Below, piece after piece: positions 15,702 to 23,257 of a DNA stretch of 64,000 nucleotides. The notes under the pieces are model-generated. The model was not told the DNA's origin. It saw only the letters and a program-made list of their open reading frames with translations, and searched no databases. The stretch lies in assembly GCA_016281355.1 (NCBI GenBank), contig JAEEIL010000031.1:1-64000 (forward strand), given 5' to 3'. Numbering within the stretch: position 1 is the first letter of the stretch; each line of letters begins with the position of its first letter. The stretch comes from Elusimicrobiaceae bacterium. Its GTDB lineage: Bacteria; Elusimicrobiota; Elusimicrobia; Elusimicrobiales; Elusimicrobiaceae. The translations under genes and the position numbers were made by a program.

Positions 15702-17222
15702 ATGTTAACATTATTCTTTATATTACTAGCGCTACTAATAATATTACTCAATGCTTTTTTTGTGTTAGGGGAATTCGCTTTGGTTAAAGTGCGCCATACC
15801 CGTTTGCAGGAACTTGCTAAAAACGGTGGATACAAAGAAAAACTGATGCTCAAAGCACACGAAAATATTGATGAATATCTTTCCGCTATACAAATAGCTA
15901 TAACAATGACAAGCCTTGCCCTCGGTTGGGTAGGGGAGCCGAGTATCGGTAAAGTTCTTTCTTGGTTAATGCCAAATATTGTACCCATGCTCCCGGCTGC
16001 CGCTTTGCATATAATTTCTTTCACACTAGCATTTTTAATAATTACATCTTTACATGTTGTATACGGGGAGCAAGTGCCCAAACTCCTTGCCATAAAGTAC
16101 CCTGAGCAGGCCCTAAAATATATAATTGTTCCGTTACACTATTTCTATATAGTTACAAATGTTTTTAAAAACATGTTAGTTTGGGCAGCATATCAGACTT
16201 TAGATTTAATAGGTGTAAACCCTCATAAACAGGAAACTCCTCTTTCCCAGGAAGAACTTAGAATGATGTTTTCAAAATCTCAGGAAGGGGGGAAGTTTTC
16301 CTTGCGCCGCTTGATGATGTTTGAAAACTTGTTTGATTTCGAACAAGTGAAAGTCAAAGAAATTATGACACCGCGTGAAAAAATTTCCGCATTAAAAAAA
16401 TCTAATACTTGGCCGCAAAATTTGGAAATTATAAACAAACGCAAATTTTCCCGCTATCCGCTTTATACTGAAACTATCGACGACGCAAAAGAATATGTTT
16501 TAATTAAAGAAATGTCACTTGAATCTTTAAGTGAAAAGTCTCTGCAGCCGATTGAAGAACGTTTTACTTATAAACTTTTAACACTTGATGAACACACACC
16601 CGTTGAAGCCGCTTTAAGGGAATTTCAGACGAACAGAAACCATCAAGCTTTAATTAAAAATGATAAAGAGGAAGTTATCGGACTTCTTACTTTGGAAGAT
16701 GTTTTAGAGGAACTTGTCGGCGAAATTCGTGATGAATATGAAAAACCAAATGCTTTGTTAATCAGTAATTTTTTGGTGCCGGGTGCTTGTGTTATCAATT
16801 TAAAATCTACAAAAAAAGAAGAAGTCTTCGACGAAATGTTAAATGCTTTGTATAAACAAAAACCGACATTTGCAAAAGAACAGGCAAAAGAATTTATTTT
16901 AAAACGCGAGCAAATAATGTCTTGCGCTTTGGAAAAGGGTGTGGCTTTCCCACATGCCAGGGTGGCTTCTTTAGCGAAACCTTTGGTAAGTGTAGGTATA
17001 TCAAAAAAAGGTATTTTGTTTGACGGTACAAACAATAATGTTAAACTTGTCTTTTTAATTTTGACACCGTTTAAAGAGCCTGCCTTTCAACTTAAAATAC
17101 TTGCGGAACTAGCTGCGGTTTCATCTACAAAATTTGTGCGTGATAGATTAATATCTGCTAAAACCCCGGAAGAAATTGCTGAAATTTTTCTTGCTTTTGA
17201 AAATACTGTTCCGGCTGATTAA
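15702..17222 (+). CDS. CNNM (DUF21)-CBS membrane protein fused to a PTS EIIA-type domain
   Basis: The protein has 506 residues in three parts. Residues 1-190 form a CNNM/DUF21 membrane domain with about four hydrophobic segments and the family motif VLGEFALVKVRHTRLQEL; this family is linked to Mg2+/Co2+ transport or efflux. Residues ~205-335 form a CBS pair, opening with IMTPREKI and ending in EVIGLLTLEDVLEELVGEI. Instead of the usual CorC/HlyC C-terminal domain, residues ~350-500 resemble the EIIA-fructose/Ntr fold, with GVAFPHARV placing the phospho-acceptor His at residue 418. The fusion suggests ion transport gated by PTS phosphorylation and adenine nucleotides; this is inference. The gene is monocistronic between a leaderless promoter and a bidirectional terminator. 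Confidence 0.88.
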   Translation: MLTLFFILLALLIILLNAFFVLGEFALVKVRHTRLQELAKNGGYKEKLMLKAHENIDEYLSAIQIAITMTSLALGWVGEPSIGKVLSWLMPNIVPMLPAAALHIISFTLAFLIITSLHVVYGEQVPKLLAIKYPEQALKYIIVPLHYFYIVTNVFKNMLVWAAYQTLDLIGVNPHKQETPLSQEELRMMFSKSQEGGKFSLRRLMMFENLFDFEQVKVKEIMTPREKISALKKSNTWPQNLEIINKRKFSRYPLYTETIDDAKEYVLIKEMSLESLSEKSLQPIEERFTYKLLTLDEHTPVEAALREFQTNRNHQALIKNDKEEVIGLLTLEDVLEELVGEIRDEYEKPNALLISNFLVPGACVINLKSTKKEEVFDEMLNALYKQKPTFAKEQAKEFILKREQIMSCALEKGVAFPHARVASLAKPLVSVGISKKGILFDGTNNNVKLVFLILTPFKEPAFQLKILAELAAVSSTKFVRDRLISAKTPEEIAEIFLAFENTVPAD

Positions 17223-17248
17223 TTGATTTAGTAAATAATGTAACCAAT

Positions 17249-17280
17249 AAAAAACCCCGTCTTAACGACGGGGTTTTTAT
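17249..17280. terminator. Bidirectional terminator between convergent genes
   Basis: AACCCCGTC at 17253-17261 pairs with GACGGGGTT at 17267-17275, with a T-run on either strand. Confidence 0.9.
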
Positions 17281-17297
17281 GTCAGTTAACATCTTTG

Positions 17298-17942
17298 TTA
17301 TTTCATATAAGGTGCTTCATCAGCAATTGCTTTACCTACTAATTGTAAATATTGGACGAAAGTATTGTTTGTTTTCTTTGCACTTTTATCCGATTGTTTA
17401 CTATTTAAAGTTACACGGTGATTTGTAGCAACTGTGTCAAGATCTCTAACATGATTCGGTACTGCTGGGGTTGTATCGTGTCTTGCATCTCTTACAGCGT
17501 TTCCAATGGCAGCCCTGTGACCTTCGGGGCCGACATAAGGGTTATAATTGTTGCTTGTTTTATGAGTGCTAGAAACCGTAGGTGTATTTTGGGTTTTTTC
17601 TCTCTTTTCCTGCGGTTTAGCGGTTTGGTTTTTGCCGAGATTTTCAAGTGCCAACATATGTCCTTCGCGGCCGCCATAAGGATAATAGGCCGGGACCGGG
17701 GTTGTATCAGCCGGTTTTGCTTGTTGTACCGTTTGTTGTTGAGGTTCAACAGTTTGTTGATTTTTTACCGGGTTTTGGTCTTGCGGATTGCTCTCTTTAT
17801 GATTTTGTCTGATTCTTGCAAGGGCATTATCTGCGATATATGACATTTTACTGCCTGGGCCGCCAACATAATCTTGTGCTGATAATACGGCTGGTGTTAC
17901 TGCTACTAATGCTAACGCTAATACTATTTTTTGTGTTTTCAT
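17298..17942 (-). CDS. Small secreted protein with three PY-G-EGH repeats
   Basis: The protein has 214 residues with a clear Sec signal peptide cleaved after VLSAQ or nearby (about residue 23). The mature part holds three related motifs separated by Gln/Pro/Thr-rich linkers: DYVGGPGSKMSYIADNA (residue 24), YYPYGGREGHMLALEN (86) and YNPYVGPEGHRAAIGNA (133). The consensus is PY-x-G-x-E-G-H followed by a short helix ending in N. I do not recognise the family. There are no Cys residues and no membrane segment, so it is probably periplasmic or released. An AAAGGA site precedes the ATG, and a long leader with hairpins lies upstream. Confidence 0.78.
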   Translation of the reverse strand: MKTQKIVLALALVAVTPAVLSAQDYVGGPGSKMSYIADNALARIRQNHKESNPQDQNPVKNQQTVEPQQQTVQQAKPADTTPVPAYYPYGGREGHMLALENLGKNQTAKPQEKREKTQNTPTVSSTHKTSNNYNPYVGPEGHRAAIGNAVRDARHDTTPAVPNHVRDLDTVATNHRVTLNSKQSDKSAKKTNNTFVQYLQLVGKAIADEAPYMK

Positions 17943-18190
17943 TTTATTTTCCTTTATTTAATAGTTTCAGGTTGGCTATGCCTTTTCTTTAACGGGAAGA
18001 TTGACCGTTAAAAATATTATTTAGTTTCCCTTACTTACTACTACTCTTCATTTTATAGGTTAGGTTCGATTTTTAATATAGTTTTTTTGTCCTAACCTTT
18101 ACTACATTTACTACTTGAACTACTTTACTGCTTTACTACTTTTACTGCTTTAAATTTTTTGCCCTTGTTTATAAGTTGGCGGCAACCTCC
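17943..18190 (-). other. Leader/intergenic region with hairpins and a degenerate 8-9 bp tandem repeat
   Basis: Upstream of the secreted repeat protein there are two 8-bp hairpins: TTTAACGG/CCGTTAAA at 17988-18012 and AGGTTAGG/CCTAACCT at 18057-18098. Next to them are six degenerate copies of an 8-9 base unit, TTTACTAC on the plus strand, at 18098-18149. No convincing ORF is present. The promoter was not identified with confidence. Confidence 0.6.
18098..18149. repeat. Six degenerate copies of TTTACTAC
   Basis: Read on the plus strand, the units are TTTACTAC, ATTTACTAC, TTGAACTAC, TTTACTGC, TTTACTAC and TTTTACTGC. The array lies beside the CCTAACCT hairpin arm. Confidence 0.7.
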
Positions 18191-18224
18191 AAAATAAAAA
18201 CCCCGCTTTTTTATCAGCGGGGTC
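18191..18224 (-). terminator. Terminator of the 48-residue protein gene
   Basis: CCCCGCT at 18201-18207 pairs with AGCGGGG at 18216-18222. On the minus strand it is followed by TTTTTATTTT. The T-run exists only in the minus direction, and the hairpin lies about 30 bases after the small ORF. Confidence 0.88.
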
Positions 18225-18253
18225 TTAAAAAATAAAATTTAAAATTTGTTTTG

Positions 18254-18400
18254 TCAAGGCCTCGCTGTTATTGGAATAAATTTAATAAACATGTTAAGCA
18301 TAAACATACCAATAATAGAAAGGCTAATAAAAGAAACACCTGCGCTTTTTAAAACTAAAGCGTTGTCAAAATTTTTAAAATTTAAAGTGTTCTTTTTCAT
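18254..18400 (-). CDS. 48-residue single-pass membrane protein, unannotated small gene
   Basis: This ORF begins with ATG at 18400 and ends with TGA at 18254. It encodes 48 residues: a polar Lys/Asn-rich N-terminus (MKKNTLNFKNFDN), then one hydrophobic segment (about residues 20-42, GVSFISLSIIGMFMLNMFI) and a short tail. A consensus promoter (TTGACA-17-TACAAT) ends nine bases before the ATG and a minus-strand intrinsic terminator follows the stop, so the whole forms a compact ~210-base transcription unit. No Shine-Dalgarno is present, which fits leaderless translation. An alternative is a non-coding small RNA of about 200 nt using the same promoter and terminator. Confidence 0.62.
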   Translation of the reverse strand: MKKNTLNFKNFDNALVLKSAGVSFISLSIIGMFMLNMFIKFIPITARP

Positions 18401-18409
18401 AACAAAAAA

Positions 18410-18438
18410 ATTGTATAACATTTTTTTATGTTTGTCAA
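18410..18438 (-). promoter_or_regulatory. Consensus promoter of the 48-residue protein gene
   Basis: On the minus strand, TTGACA (18438-18433) and TACAAT (18415-18410) are separated by 17 bases. The predicted transcription start falls 2-4 bases before the ATG. Confidence 0.85.
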
Positions 18439-18555
18439 CACTTTTTTAAAAAAATATTTTTTTACGTCGGAAAAATTGTTAAAAAATAATTTGCAATTTC
18501 CAAAATTTTTTTGTAACAAAATTAAATTTGATATTTTTTTGTGATAAAAAATTTA

Positions 18556-18587
18556 ATAAAAAACCCCCGCATTTTGTGCGGGGGGAA
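18556..18587 (-). terminator. Terminator of the hydrogenase operon
   Basis: CCCCCGC at 18564-18570 pairs with GCGGGGG at 18578-18584. On the minus strand it is followed by TTTTTTATT. Confidence 0.9.
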
Positions 18588-18602
18588 AATATTTTTTGCA
18601 AT

Positions 18603-20348
18603 TTATTTTTGGTATTTCTTTCTAGCTGTGTAATGTGTATGCAATAACTCGTGTGCTTTACCATGTAAAGGTTCACCTAAGAAATCTTTATATAATTTCT
18701 TAACTGCTTCATTATCATGGCTGCAGCGGAGTTTCATGTGTGAATCTTCACTGTATAACCCTTTTGCTCTTGCAGCACGAAGTTCATTTGTTACACCAAA
18801 CGGCTGACCGCCGCCGGCAACACAACCGCCTGTGCAAGCCATAACTTCAATAAAGTGATAAGGAAGTTCTTTGCCTTCCTCTCTGGCTTTCCTGACGATT
18901 TCTAAAAGTTTACCGACATTGCCAAGCCCATGTGCAACCGCAACGCGGACTTCTGTGCCTTTGACGTCGATTTTGGCTTCTTTAATACCTTTTAAACCGC
19001 GGACTTTTTTGAAGTCAATGCTTTTTGCATTTTCACCTGTAACTAAAAAGTATGCGGTCCTTAAAGCCGCTTCCATAACACCGCCGGTCGCACCGAAGAT
19101 TGTGGCTGCACCGGTGTATTCAGCTAAGATATGATCACCTTTGCGGGGGGTAAGTTTATTAAACTCAATACCTGCTTGTTTGATCATGCGGGCAATTTCG
19201 CGTGTGGTTAAGGAAACGTCAACATCAGGGTAACCGCTGCTTGCTAATTCTTTGCTGCGGCCGATTTCAAATTTCTTCGCTGTGCAAGGCATAACTGAAA
19301 CTACAAAAACATTTTTCGGGTCTAAATTATGTTGTTTTGCATAATAAGTTTTTGCAAGTACGCCGACCATTTCATGCGGTGATTTTGCACTTGAAACATT
19401 ATCTAACATATCACTATGATATTTTTCAAGGTAATCAACCCATGCAGGGCAGCAGCTTGTAATCAAAGGTAAAACACCTTTATTTGTAAGGCGGTGTTTA
19501 AACTCTGAAGCTTCTTCCATAATTGTTAAATCAGCACCGAAGTTGGTATCCAAAACTGCATTAAAACCAAGTTCATAAAGTGCAGCGGTAAGTTCGCCGG
19601 TTAAATTTTTACCGACGGGGTAACCAAATGCTTCACCGATTGCAACACGTACTGCCGGTGCAAATTGTACAACACAATGTTTATTAGGATCGCGTAAAGC
19701 ATCCCAAACTTTTTGTGTGTCATCTTGTGCTACGATTGCACCCACAGGGCAGTGTGCCGCACATTGACCGCAGTTAACGCAAGGTGAATCTTTTAAATCA
19801 ACGCCTGCGGGGCGAAGTGTGGTTTTGATACCTCTGTGTTGGAAAGATAATGCCCAAACATTTTGAACTTTTTGGCAAACTTGGACACAGCGACCGCATT
19901 GTATACATTTTGCGGTATCAATGCAAATACCTTTTGCGCTGTTATCTTTATAAGTAGGGCGGATATTTAAAATATTGGGGTAATGATTTTCCCTAATACC
20001 GAATTCCGCACATAAATTTTGAAGTTCGCATTGTTGGTTTTTTGCACAAGTCAAACAATCTTTGGGGTGGTTTGACATAATGAGTTCAAGGACACTTTTT
20101 CTTACTGCGATAAGTTCCGGATCATGGGTAATAATTTTCATACCTTCCGTTATTGCAGTTGTGCAAGCGCGGAGCATTTTGTTGGAGCCTTCTACTTTAA
20201 CAATACAAAGCCCGCAACCGCCGGTTGCTTCAAGGTCCTCGTGGTGACATAAAGTAGGAATTTTAACATTCGCTGCTTTAGCTGCTTCTAAAATTGAAGT
20301 GCCTTCTTTTACTTCTACAGGTTTTCCGTTTATAGTTGCTTTAATCAT
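18603..20348 (-). CDS. hydA: NADH-dependent [FeFe] hydrogenase, catalytic subunit (HydA/HndD type)
   Basis: This subunit makes or oxidises H2 at the H-cluster. The 581 residues run as follows: a 2Fe-2S ferredoxin domain (CHHEDLEATGGCGLC), the His-Cys3 cluster region (HPKDCLTCAKNQQC), two 4Fe-4S sets (CIQCGRCVQVC and CVNCGQCAAHCP), then the H-cluster domain with L1 TSCCPAW (residue 297), L2 MPCTAKKFE (353) and L3 MACTGGCVAGGGQP (503). The C-terminal small-subunit-like region is included. It is the last gene of hydC-hydB-hydA. With HydB and HydC it should form the electron-bifurcating enzyme coupling NADH and ferredoxin to H2 in fermentation. The hydEFG maturases are not in this window. Confidence 0.96.
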   Translation of the reverse strand: MIKATINGKPVEVKEGTSILEAAKAANVKIPTLCHHEDLEATGGCGLCIVKVEGSNKMLRACTTAITEGMKIITHDPELIAVRKSVLELIMSNHPKDCLTCAKNQQCELQNLCAEFGIRENHYPNILNIRPTYKDNSAKGICIDTAKCIQCGRCVQVCQKVQNVWALSFQHRGIKTTLRPAGVDLKDSPCVNCGQCAAHCPVGAIVAQDDTQKVWDALRDPNKHCVVQFAPAVRVAIGEAFGYPVGKNLTGELTAALYELGFNAVLDTNFGADLTIMEEASEFKHRLTNKGVLPLITSCCPAWVDYLEKYHSDMLDNVSSAKSPHEMVGVLAKTYYAKQHNLDPKNVFVVSVMPCTAKKFEIGRSKELASSGYPDVDVSLTTREIARMIKQAGIEFNKLTPRKGDHILAEYTGAATIFGATGGVMEAALRTAYFLVTGENAKSIDFKKVRGLKGIKEAKIDVKGTEVRVAVAHGLGNVGKLLEIVRKAREEGKELPYHFIEVMACTGGCVAGGGQPFGVTNELRAARAKGLYSEDSHMKLRCSHDNEAVKKLYKDFLGEPLHGKAHELLHTHYTARKKYQK

Positions 20349-20357
20349 AATTCACCT

Positions 20358-22217
20358 TTATTTTTTAACTATTGCTTTAAATTTGCAATTATTGAAACAA
20401 AGACCGCATTTAATACATTTTTCCTGATTAATTACGTGTTTTTGTTTGACTTCGCCGGTAATAGCACTTGCAGGGCAAGCACGTTTACACATACCGCAGC
20501 CGATACATTTATCGGTTATTTCGTAGCGGACGAGTTTAGAGCATTTACCTGTTTTGCAATGTTTTTCATTGATATGTTCTGCATATTCTTCCGGGAAGAA
20601 TTTTAAAGTTGATAATACCGGGTTCGGTGCTGTTTGCCCTAAAGCACAAAGTGATGCTTTTTGCATTGCATGTGCAATGTCTTTAAGTTTTTCAACATCT
20701 TCCGGTTTACCTTTACCTTCGGTGATTCTGTTAAGAATTTGAAGCATTTGATATCCGCCGATTCTGCATGGCGCACATTTACCGCAAGATTCATCAACAC
20801 AGAAATCAAGATAGAATTTTGCGATATCAACCATACAATCGGTTTCATCCATAACGATAAAACCACCTGAACCCATGATCGCACCGATTTCTTGTAAAGA
20901 TTCATAAGTAATATGCATGTCAAAGTGTGCCGGGTCAATAACACCGCCGGACGGACCGCCGGTTTGAACAGCCTTTGCTTTGTCACCTTTTAATGGACCG
21001 CCACCGATATCGTAAACGATCTCCCTAACGGTAATACCCATAGGAACTTCAACAAGGCCGGTATTTTTAACCTTACCTGTCATGGCAAAAACCTTGGTAC
21101 CTTTTGATTTGCCTTCACCCATCTTGGAGTACCAATCGCCACCATTTACCATAATATAAGGTATATTAGCAAGTGTTTCTACATTGTTAATAGCCGTTGG
21201 TTTACCCCAAAGCCCGCAAGTAGCCGGGAATGGTGGTTTCGGTCTGGGTGTACCGCGGTTACCTTCAATAGAAGTAATCAAAGCGGTTTCTTCACCGCAC
21301 ACGAAAGCACCTGCACCGTATCTGATTTCAAGGTCGTAATTAAATTTTGAACCTAAAATATTTTTACCTAAAAGGCCCATTTTGTAGCAGTCATCAATTG
21401 CTTTTTGAATGCGTTTAATGGCAAGGGGGTATTCGGCACGGATGTAAAATAAACCGCGTGTTGCACCGATTGTATAACCGGCAATAATCATACCTTCTAC
21501 TACTGAGTGGGGGTTACCTTCAAGCAAAGAACGATCCATGTAAGCACCCGGGTCACCTTCGTCACCGTTGCAAATCATGTATTTAACTTTGCTTTTTGGT
21601 TTTCTGGTTAAATCCCATTTAAGCCAGGTAGGGAAACCTGCACCGCCACGTCCGCGAAGGCCGCTTTTCTTCATTTCTTCAATTACGCCTTCCGGGCCGA
21701 TTTCAAAAGCTTTAAGTAAACCTTGATAACCGTTGTGGCCAATATATTCATTGATATCTTCCGGGTTAATTTTACCGCAATCTGCAAGTAAGATACGATG
21801 TTGTTTTTTGTAAAAAGGAATGTCTTCATGTGTTTTGCAGTGTTTTCCGTCAACAGGGTTCGTGTAAAGTAATCTTTCAACGACTTCACCTTTCAAAACA
21901 GTTTTTTCAACAATTTCCGCGACATCTTCCGGTTTAACTTTTGTATAAAAAATTTCACCGACGCTTACAAGCGGCCCTTGTGCACAGAACCCTTGGCAAC
22001 CGCTTTTTGAAATATAAGTAGAATTTTCACGGCAACCGTCTGTAATTTCTAAGCAGAAGTCCAAACCGCGTTTTTTATATTCTTCTTGGAAGGCCTCATA
22101 AACTTTTTGAGAACCGCCTGCGATACAACCTGTACCGCCGCAAATAACAACACGGTTTTTAATTTTTGCGTATTGTTTATTAAAGTTTTCTTTAATTTTA
22201 TTAATTTTATTGTTCAT
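20358..22217 (-). CDS. hydB: Electron-bifurcating hydrogenase, NuoF-like NADH/FMN subunit (HydB)
   Basis: The 619 residues contain, in order, an N-terminal thioredoxin-like 2Fe-2S domain (CGGTGCIAGG, then CRENS and SGCQGFCAQGP), the NuoF-like FMN/NADH-binding core (GLRGRGGAGFPTWLKW, CNGDEGDPGAYMDRSLLEGNP), the 4Fe-4S motif ESCGKCAPCRIG with its distant Cys in SLCALG, and two C-terminal ferredoxin clusters (CIGCGMCKRACP, CIKCGLCFNNCK). This layout is that of HydB/HndC, which exchanges electrons with NAD(H) in trimeric bifurcating hydrogenases. It lies 9 bases upstream of hydA. Confidence 0.96.
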   Translation of the reverse strand: MNNKINKIKENFNKQYAKIKNRVVICGGTGCIAGGSQKVYEAFQEEYKKRGLDFCLEITDGCRENSTYISKSGCQGFCAQGPLVSVGEIFYTKVKPEDVAEIVEKTVLKGEVVERLLYTNPVDGKHCKTHEDIPFYKKQHRILLADCGKINPEDINEYIGHNGYQGLLKAFEIGPEGVIEEMKKSGLRGRGGAGFPTWLKWDLTRKPKSKVKYMICNGDEGDPGAYMDRSLLEGNPHSVVEGMIIAGYTIGATRGLFYIRAEYPLAIKRIQKAIDDCYKMGLLGKNILGSKFNYDLEIRYGAGAFVCGEETALITSIEGNRGTPRPKPPFPATCGLWGKPTAINNVETLANIPYIMVNGGDWYSKMGEGKSKGTKVFAMTGKVKNTGLVEVPMGITVREIVYDIGGGPLKGDKAKAVQTGGPSGGVIDPAHFDMHITYESLQEIGAIMGSGGFIVMDETDCMVDIAKFYLDFCVDESCGKCAPCRIGGYQMLQILNRITEGKGKPEDVEKLKDIAHAMQKASLCALGQTAPNPVLSTLKFFPEEYAEHINEKHCKTGKCSKLVRYEITDKCIGCGMCKRACPASAITGEVKQKHVINQEKCIKCGLCFNNCKFKAIVKK

Positions 22218-22219
22218 GG

Positions 22220-22705
22220 TTATTTAGCCTCACCTTTTGTGGTTTCTTCTATAATACCTTTAATATCGGCAGGTTTAACTTGCCCGTGAATATGGCCGTT
22301 AATTGAAATTACAGGTGCAAGACCGCAACAACCGATACATCTAAGTGCTTGAACGGAAAATTTACCGTCTTCTGAAGTTTGCCCGGCTTTAACATTGATA
22401 ACTTTTTCAAGTTCTGCCAAAAGTTGTGGTGCGCCTTTTAAATAACAGGCAGTACCTGTGCAAACAGAAATTTGATATTTTGCCGGAGGAGTTAATTTAA
22501 AGAAGTGATAAAAAGTTAACACTTCATAAATTTTTGCTAAAGGAATATTTGTTTGTTTTGCAATTTCCATAGCAGTTTCCCTTGGAACATACCCGCATGC
22601 ATCTTGAACAGAATGCAGCATCATGACTAAACTGCCTTCAACATTTTTCCATTTATTGATTATGGCAGTCAAGTCTACTTTTGAAGCTGTAGTTTCATTT
22701 GACAT
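22220..22705 (-). CDS. hydC: Electron-bifurcating hydrogenase, NuoE-like 2Fe-2S subunit (HydC)
   Basis: The protein has 161 residues of NuoE/HndA type. The thioredoxin-like domain carries the 2Fe-2S ligands in CTGTACYLKG and CIGCCGLAP. The N-terminal helical part (MLHSVQDACGYVP, YEVLTFYHFF) is typical. A strong AGGAGG site precedes the ATG. It is the first gene of the hydCBA operon, 2 bases before hydB, and its subunit passes electrons between HydB and HydA. Confidence 0.95.
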   Translation of the reverse strand: MSNETTASKVDLTAIINKWKNVEGSLVMMLHSVQDACGYVPRETAMEIAKQTNIPLAKIYEVLTFYHFFKLTPPAKYQISVCTGTACYLKGAPQLLAELEKVINVKAGQTSEDGKFSVQALRCIGCCGLAPVISINGHIHGQVKPADIKGIIEETTKGEAK

Positions 22706-22727
22706 TTAATGTCCTCCTAATTTTAAA

Positions 22728-23183
22728 TTATTTATCCGATCTCGCAAAAACTACCGGTAAAGGTATTTCACCGATCGGTGTTTCAAAATAAATCGTTCCG
22801 ACAACTTTATATTTTACGGATTGAGAATTTGCTACCACAAGCCCTATAATGTTTTTACCGACCTGTGAAAAAGGTACATTTATTGTAGCTTTTTGAACTT
22901 GTGTGGTTTGCGGTGCTATTACAAATTCTCCTAAATTAATGTCGCTAATAGGTGAATCATTTAAATAAACTTTCCCTACAAAACGTTTCATTCTCGCATT
23001 TGTTGTTTTACTTTTGTTTGTAATAGCAAGGGAAACATCCGCTGAAAGGTTATTTAAGGAATATTCTGTTACTTCAACGCCGGCTAAATCATATTGGCAA
23101 TTTGCGGTTTGTTGCATTTCTTGGACGGTGGTACAAGCACATAAGAAAGTAACGGAAAGCAAAAAGAAGAATAGTTTTTTCAT
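22728..23183 (-). CDS. LEA14/WHy-like lipoprotein
   Basis: I choose the ATG at 23183, giving 151 residues, because it begins an ideal lipoprotein signal peptide (MKKLFFFLLSVTFLCAC) and is preceded by TGAGGT; the longer reading frame to 23243 has no ribosome-binding site. After the lipidated Cys comes a ~125-residue beta-rich domain of the LEA type 2 (WHy) kind: a Val-rich N-terminal strand (LAGVEVTEYSL), then ISDINLGEFVIAP and IPLPV. Such lipoproteins are widespread and of unclear function. It lies just upstream of hydC in the same direction, but a functional link to the hydrogenase is not implied. Confidence 0.75.
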   Translation of the reverse strand: MKKLFFFLLSVTFLCACTTVQEMQQTANCQYDLAGVEVTEYSLNNLSADVSLAITNKSKTTNARMKRFVGKVYLNDSPISDINLGEFVIAPQTTQVQKATINVPFSQVGKNIIGLVVANSQSVKYKVVGTIYFETPIGEIPLPVVFARSDK

Positions 23184-23257
23184 TTTAACCTCAAAATGTT
23201 TTATAATATTACTATATACATTATACGAAATTTTTAAACACATTAGTAGAGGGTTTT

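Noticed and set aside
18246-18449. Plus-strand 67-residue reading frame upstream of the hydrogenase operon
   Set aside because: It is antisense to a short unit with a consensus promoter, a start codon and a terminator on the minus strand. It has no ribosome-binding site or promoter of its own and low-complexity composition.
18603-22705. hydABC as part of respiratory complex I
   Set aside because: The NuoE/NuoF-like subunits are followed by an [FeFe] hydrogenase with all three H-cluster motifs, and no membrane Nuo genes occur.
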